A stretch of DNA of 15,264 bases, from contig JAZSFA010000093.1 in NCBI GenBank assembly GCA_045531965.1, positions 1 through 15,264 on the forward strand, written 5' to 3'. Below, piece after piece: positions 14,812-15,264 of this stretch (position 1 is the stretch's first letter; the number at the start of each line of letters is the position of its first letter). The position numbers and the translations under genes are program-made. The notes under the pieces are model-generated. The model was given only the letters and a program-made list of their open reading frames with translations. It was not told where the DNA came from and did not search any database. This stretch comes from CAMEON01 sp045531965. Lineage in GTDB: Bacteria > Bacillota > Clostridia > Oscillospirales > CAG-272.

Positions 14812-14840
14812 ATTATACCACAACTTTGTAATCATTTCAA
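14812..14840 (-). promoter_or_regulatory. Promoter of the small membrane protein
   Basis: On the minus strand TTGAAA (14835-14840) and TATAAT (14812-14817) are 17 bases apart, and the bases before the -10 read TGG, giving an extended -10. The leader is only about 20 bases. Confidence 0.88.
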
Positions 14841-14856
14841 CCGTTTCGCGCAAATA

Positions 14857-14900
14857 GGCTCCCTCCGGGAGGGAGCTCCCGACGAAGTCGGGTGAGGGAG
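14857..14900 (+). repeat. Two-hairpin repeat, copy 1
   Basis: An 8-bp hairpin (14858-14865 with 14869-14876, loop CGG) is followed by a 6-bp hairpin (CCCGAC 14878-14883 with GTCGGG 14887-14892, loop GAA) and TGAGGGAG, which could pair with the left arm of the first hairpin. The layout is that of dispersed palindromic repeats I associate with gut Clostridia genomes. Confidence 0.8.
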
Positions 14901-14942
14901 AGCGCGTTGCCGTAGAGTTTCATCAGATTTCAAAGTCGCGCA

Positions 14943-14990
14943 GGCTCCTTCCGTCACGCTTCGTGTGCCACCTTCCTCTCGGAGGAAGGC
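14943..14990 (-). repeat. Two-hairpin repeat, inverted copy 2
   Basis: Read on the minus strand this has the same plan as copy 1: an 8-bp hairpin (14971-14978 with 14982-14989), a second small hairpin (CACG 14955-14958 with CGTG 14962-14965), then ACGGAAGGAGCC. Stem bases differ from copy 1, but pairing is kept. Confidence 0.78.
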
Positions 14991-15025
14991 TTTCGCCGAT
15001 TCGAATCTGTCTACAGACCCGAAAT

Positions 15026-15059
15026 GATGCGCGAGCAAAGCTCGGCGCGGAAATGCATC
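15026..15059. repeat. Nested hairpin
   Basis: CGAGC (15032-15036) pairs with GCTCG (15040-15044) around loop AAA. An outer GATGC (15026-15030) can pair with GCATC (15055-15059). It lies between the inverted repeat pair and the hairpin array. Confidence 0.5.
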
Positions 15060-15092
15060 TACAAAATTTCGGAAAACTTCAGAGTCGAAAAA

Positions 15093-15254
15093 ATGAAGCA
15101 TTCGCTTCGCGAATATGAAGCACAAGCCTGTGGCTTGTATGAAGCTGCGGCGTTGCCGCCATGAAGCGAAGCGCGCGGTAGCCTCTCCGTGTGCCGAAGG
15201 CACGCTTCATAGGGCGAAGCCCCGCTTCATGAGTTGCTATGCAACTCACTTCAT
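15093..15254. repeat. Array of variable hairpins with a constant ATGAAG separator
   Basis: ATGAAG occurs at 15093, 15115, 15139 and 15161, and its complement CTTCAT at 15205, 15225 and 15249. Between them are hairpins with unrelated stems and three-base loops: 15100-15114 (6 bp, TTC), 15122-15138 (7 bp, TGT), 15147-15159 (5 bp, GTT), 15191-15203 (5 bp, GAA), 15212-15222 (4 bp, GAA) and 15231-15247 (7 bp, TAT). Units are 20-24 bases. The orientation of the separator flips around 15167-15190. The array appears to continue past the window edge. I see no gene in it. Confidence 0.9.
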
Positions 15255-15264
15255 GCGCGTCAGC

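Noticed and set aside
14832..15203. A 123-codon minus-strand frame in the terminal repeat region
   Set aside because: It is made of the hairpin repeats; there is no promoter, ribosome site or protein-like composition.
15093..15254. CRISPR array
   Set aside because: The constant part is only six bases and flips strand, and the variable parts are self-complementary hairpins, unlike spacers.

Overview
The window looks like a chromosome segment of a low-to-mid-GC Gram-positive bacterium, most likely a gut Clostridia (Oscillospirales-type). The pointers are strong AGGAG/AAAGGA ribosome sites, sigma-A promoters with 17-base spacers, a canonical lepA, a CCA-encoding tRNA-Ser, and abundant short palindromic repeats between genes. 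The taxonomic call is inference; no marker here fixes the genus.

Layout. Positions 1-145 hold four small hairpins and no convincing gene. A perfect promoter (173-201) drives an exported, probably surface-anchored carbohydrate-binding-type protein (246-1886). It converges on a five-gene minus-strand operon and shares a two-way terminator (1904-1936) with it. In transcription order (11441 down to 1963) the operon encodes a beta-propeller-like protein of unknown role, a GH43 subfamily 24-like protein (exo-beta-1,3-galactanase type), a GH43 enzyme with a C-terminal CBM6-like domain, and two large paralogous right-handed beta-helix proteins of GH28-like active-site geometry. Gaps are 17-20 bases, or an 11-base overlap, so the genes are almost certainly co-transcribed. 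None of the five products has a signal peptide, so they should act in the cytoplasm on imported oligosaccharides, plausibly pectin side chain or arabinogalactan fragments. No transporter or regulator is in the window. Upstream lies lepA (EF4), separated from the operon by 77 bases with a perfect 34-base palindrome and no visible promoter.

Divergent from lepA come tRNA-Ser(GGA), a 110-residue orphan protein resembling EF-Tu domain III, two strong hairpin terminators, a non-coding stretch with a short direct repeat, and a small minus-strand membrane protein.

The last 420 bases are the least ordinary part. They carry an inverted pair of two-hairpin repeats (14857-14900 and 14943-14990). These are followed by an array (15093-15254) of short hairpins with unrelated stem sequences, three-base loops and a constant ATGAAG/CTTCAT separator that flips orientation midway. 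The array runs to the window edge. It and the modified active sites of the two beta-helix enzymes are the best candidates for new biology.
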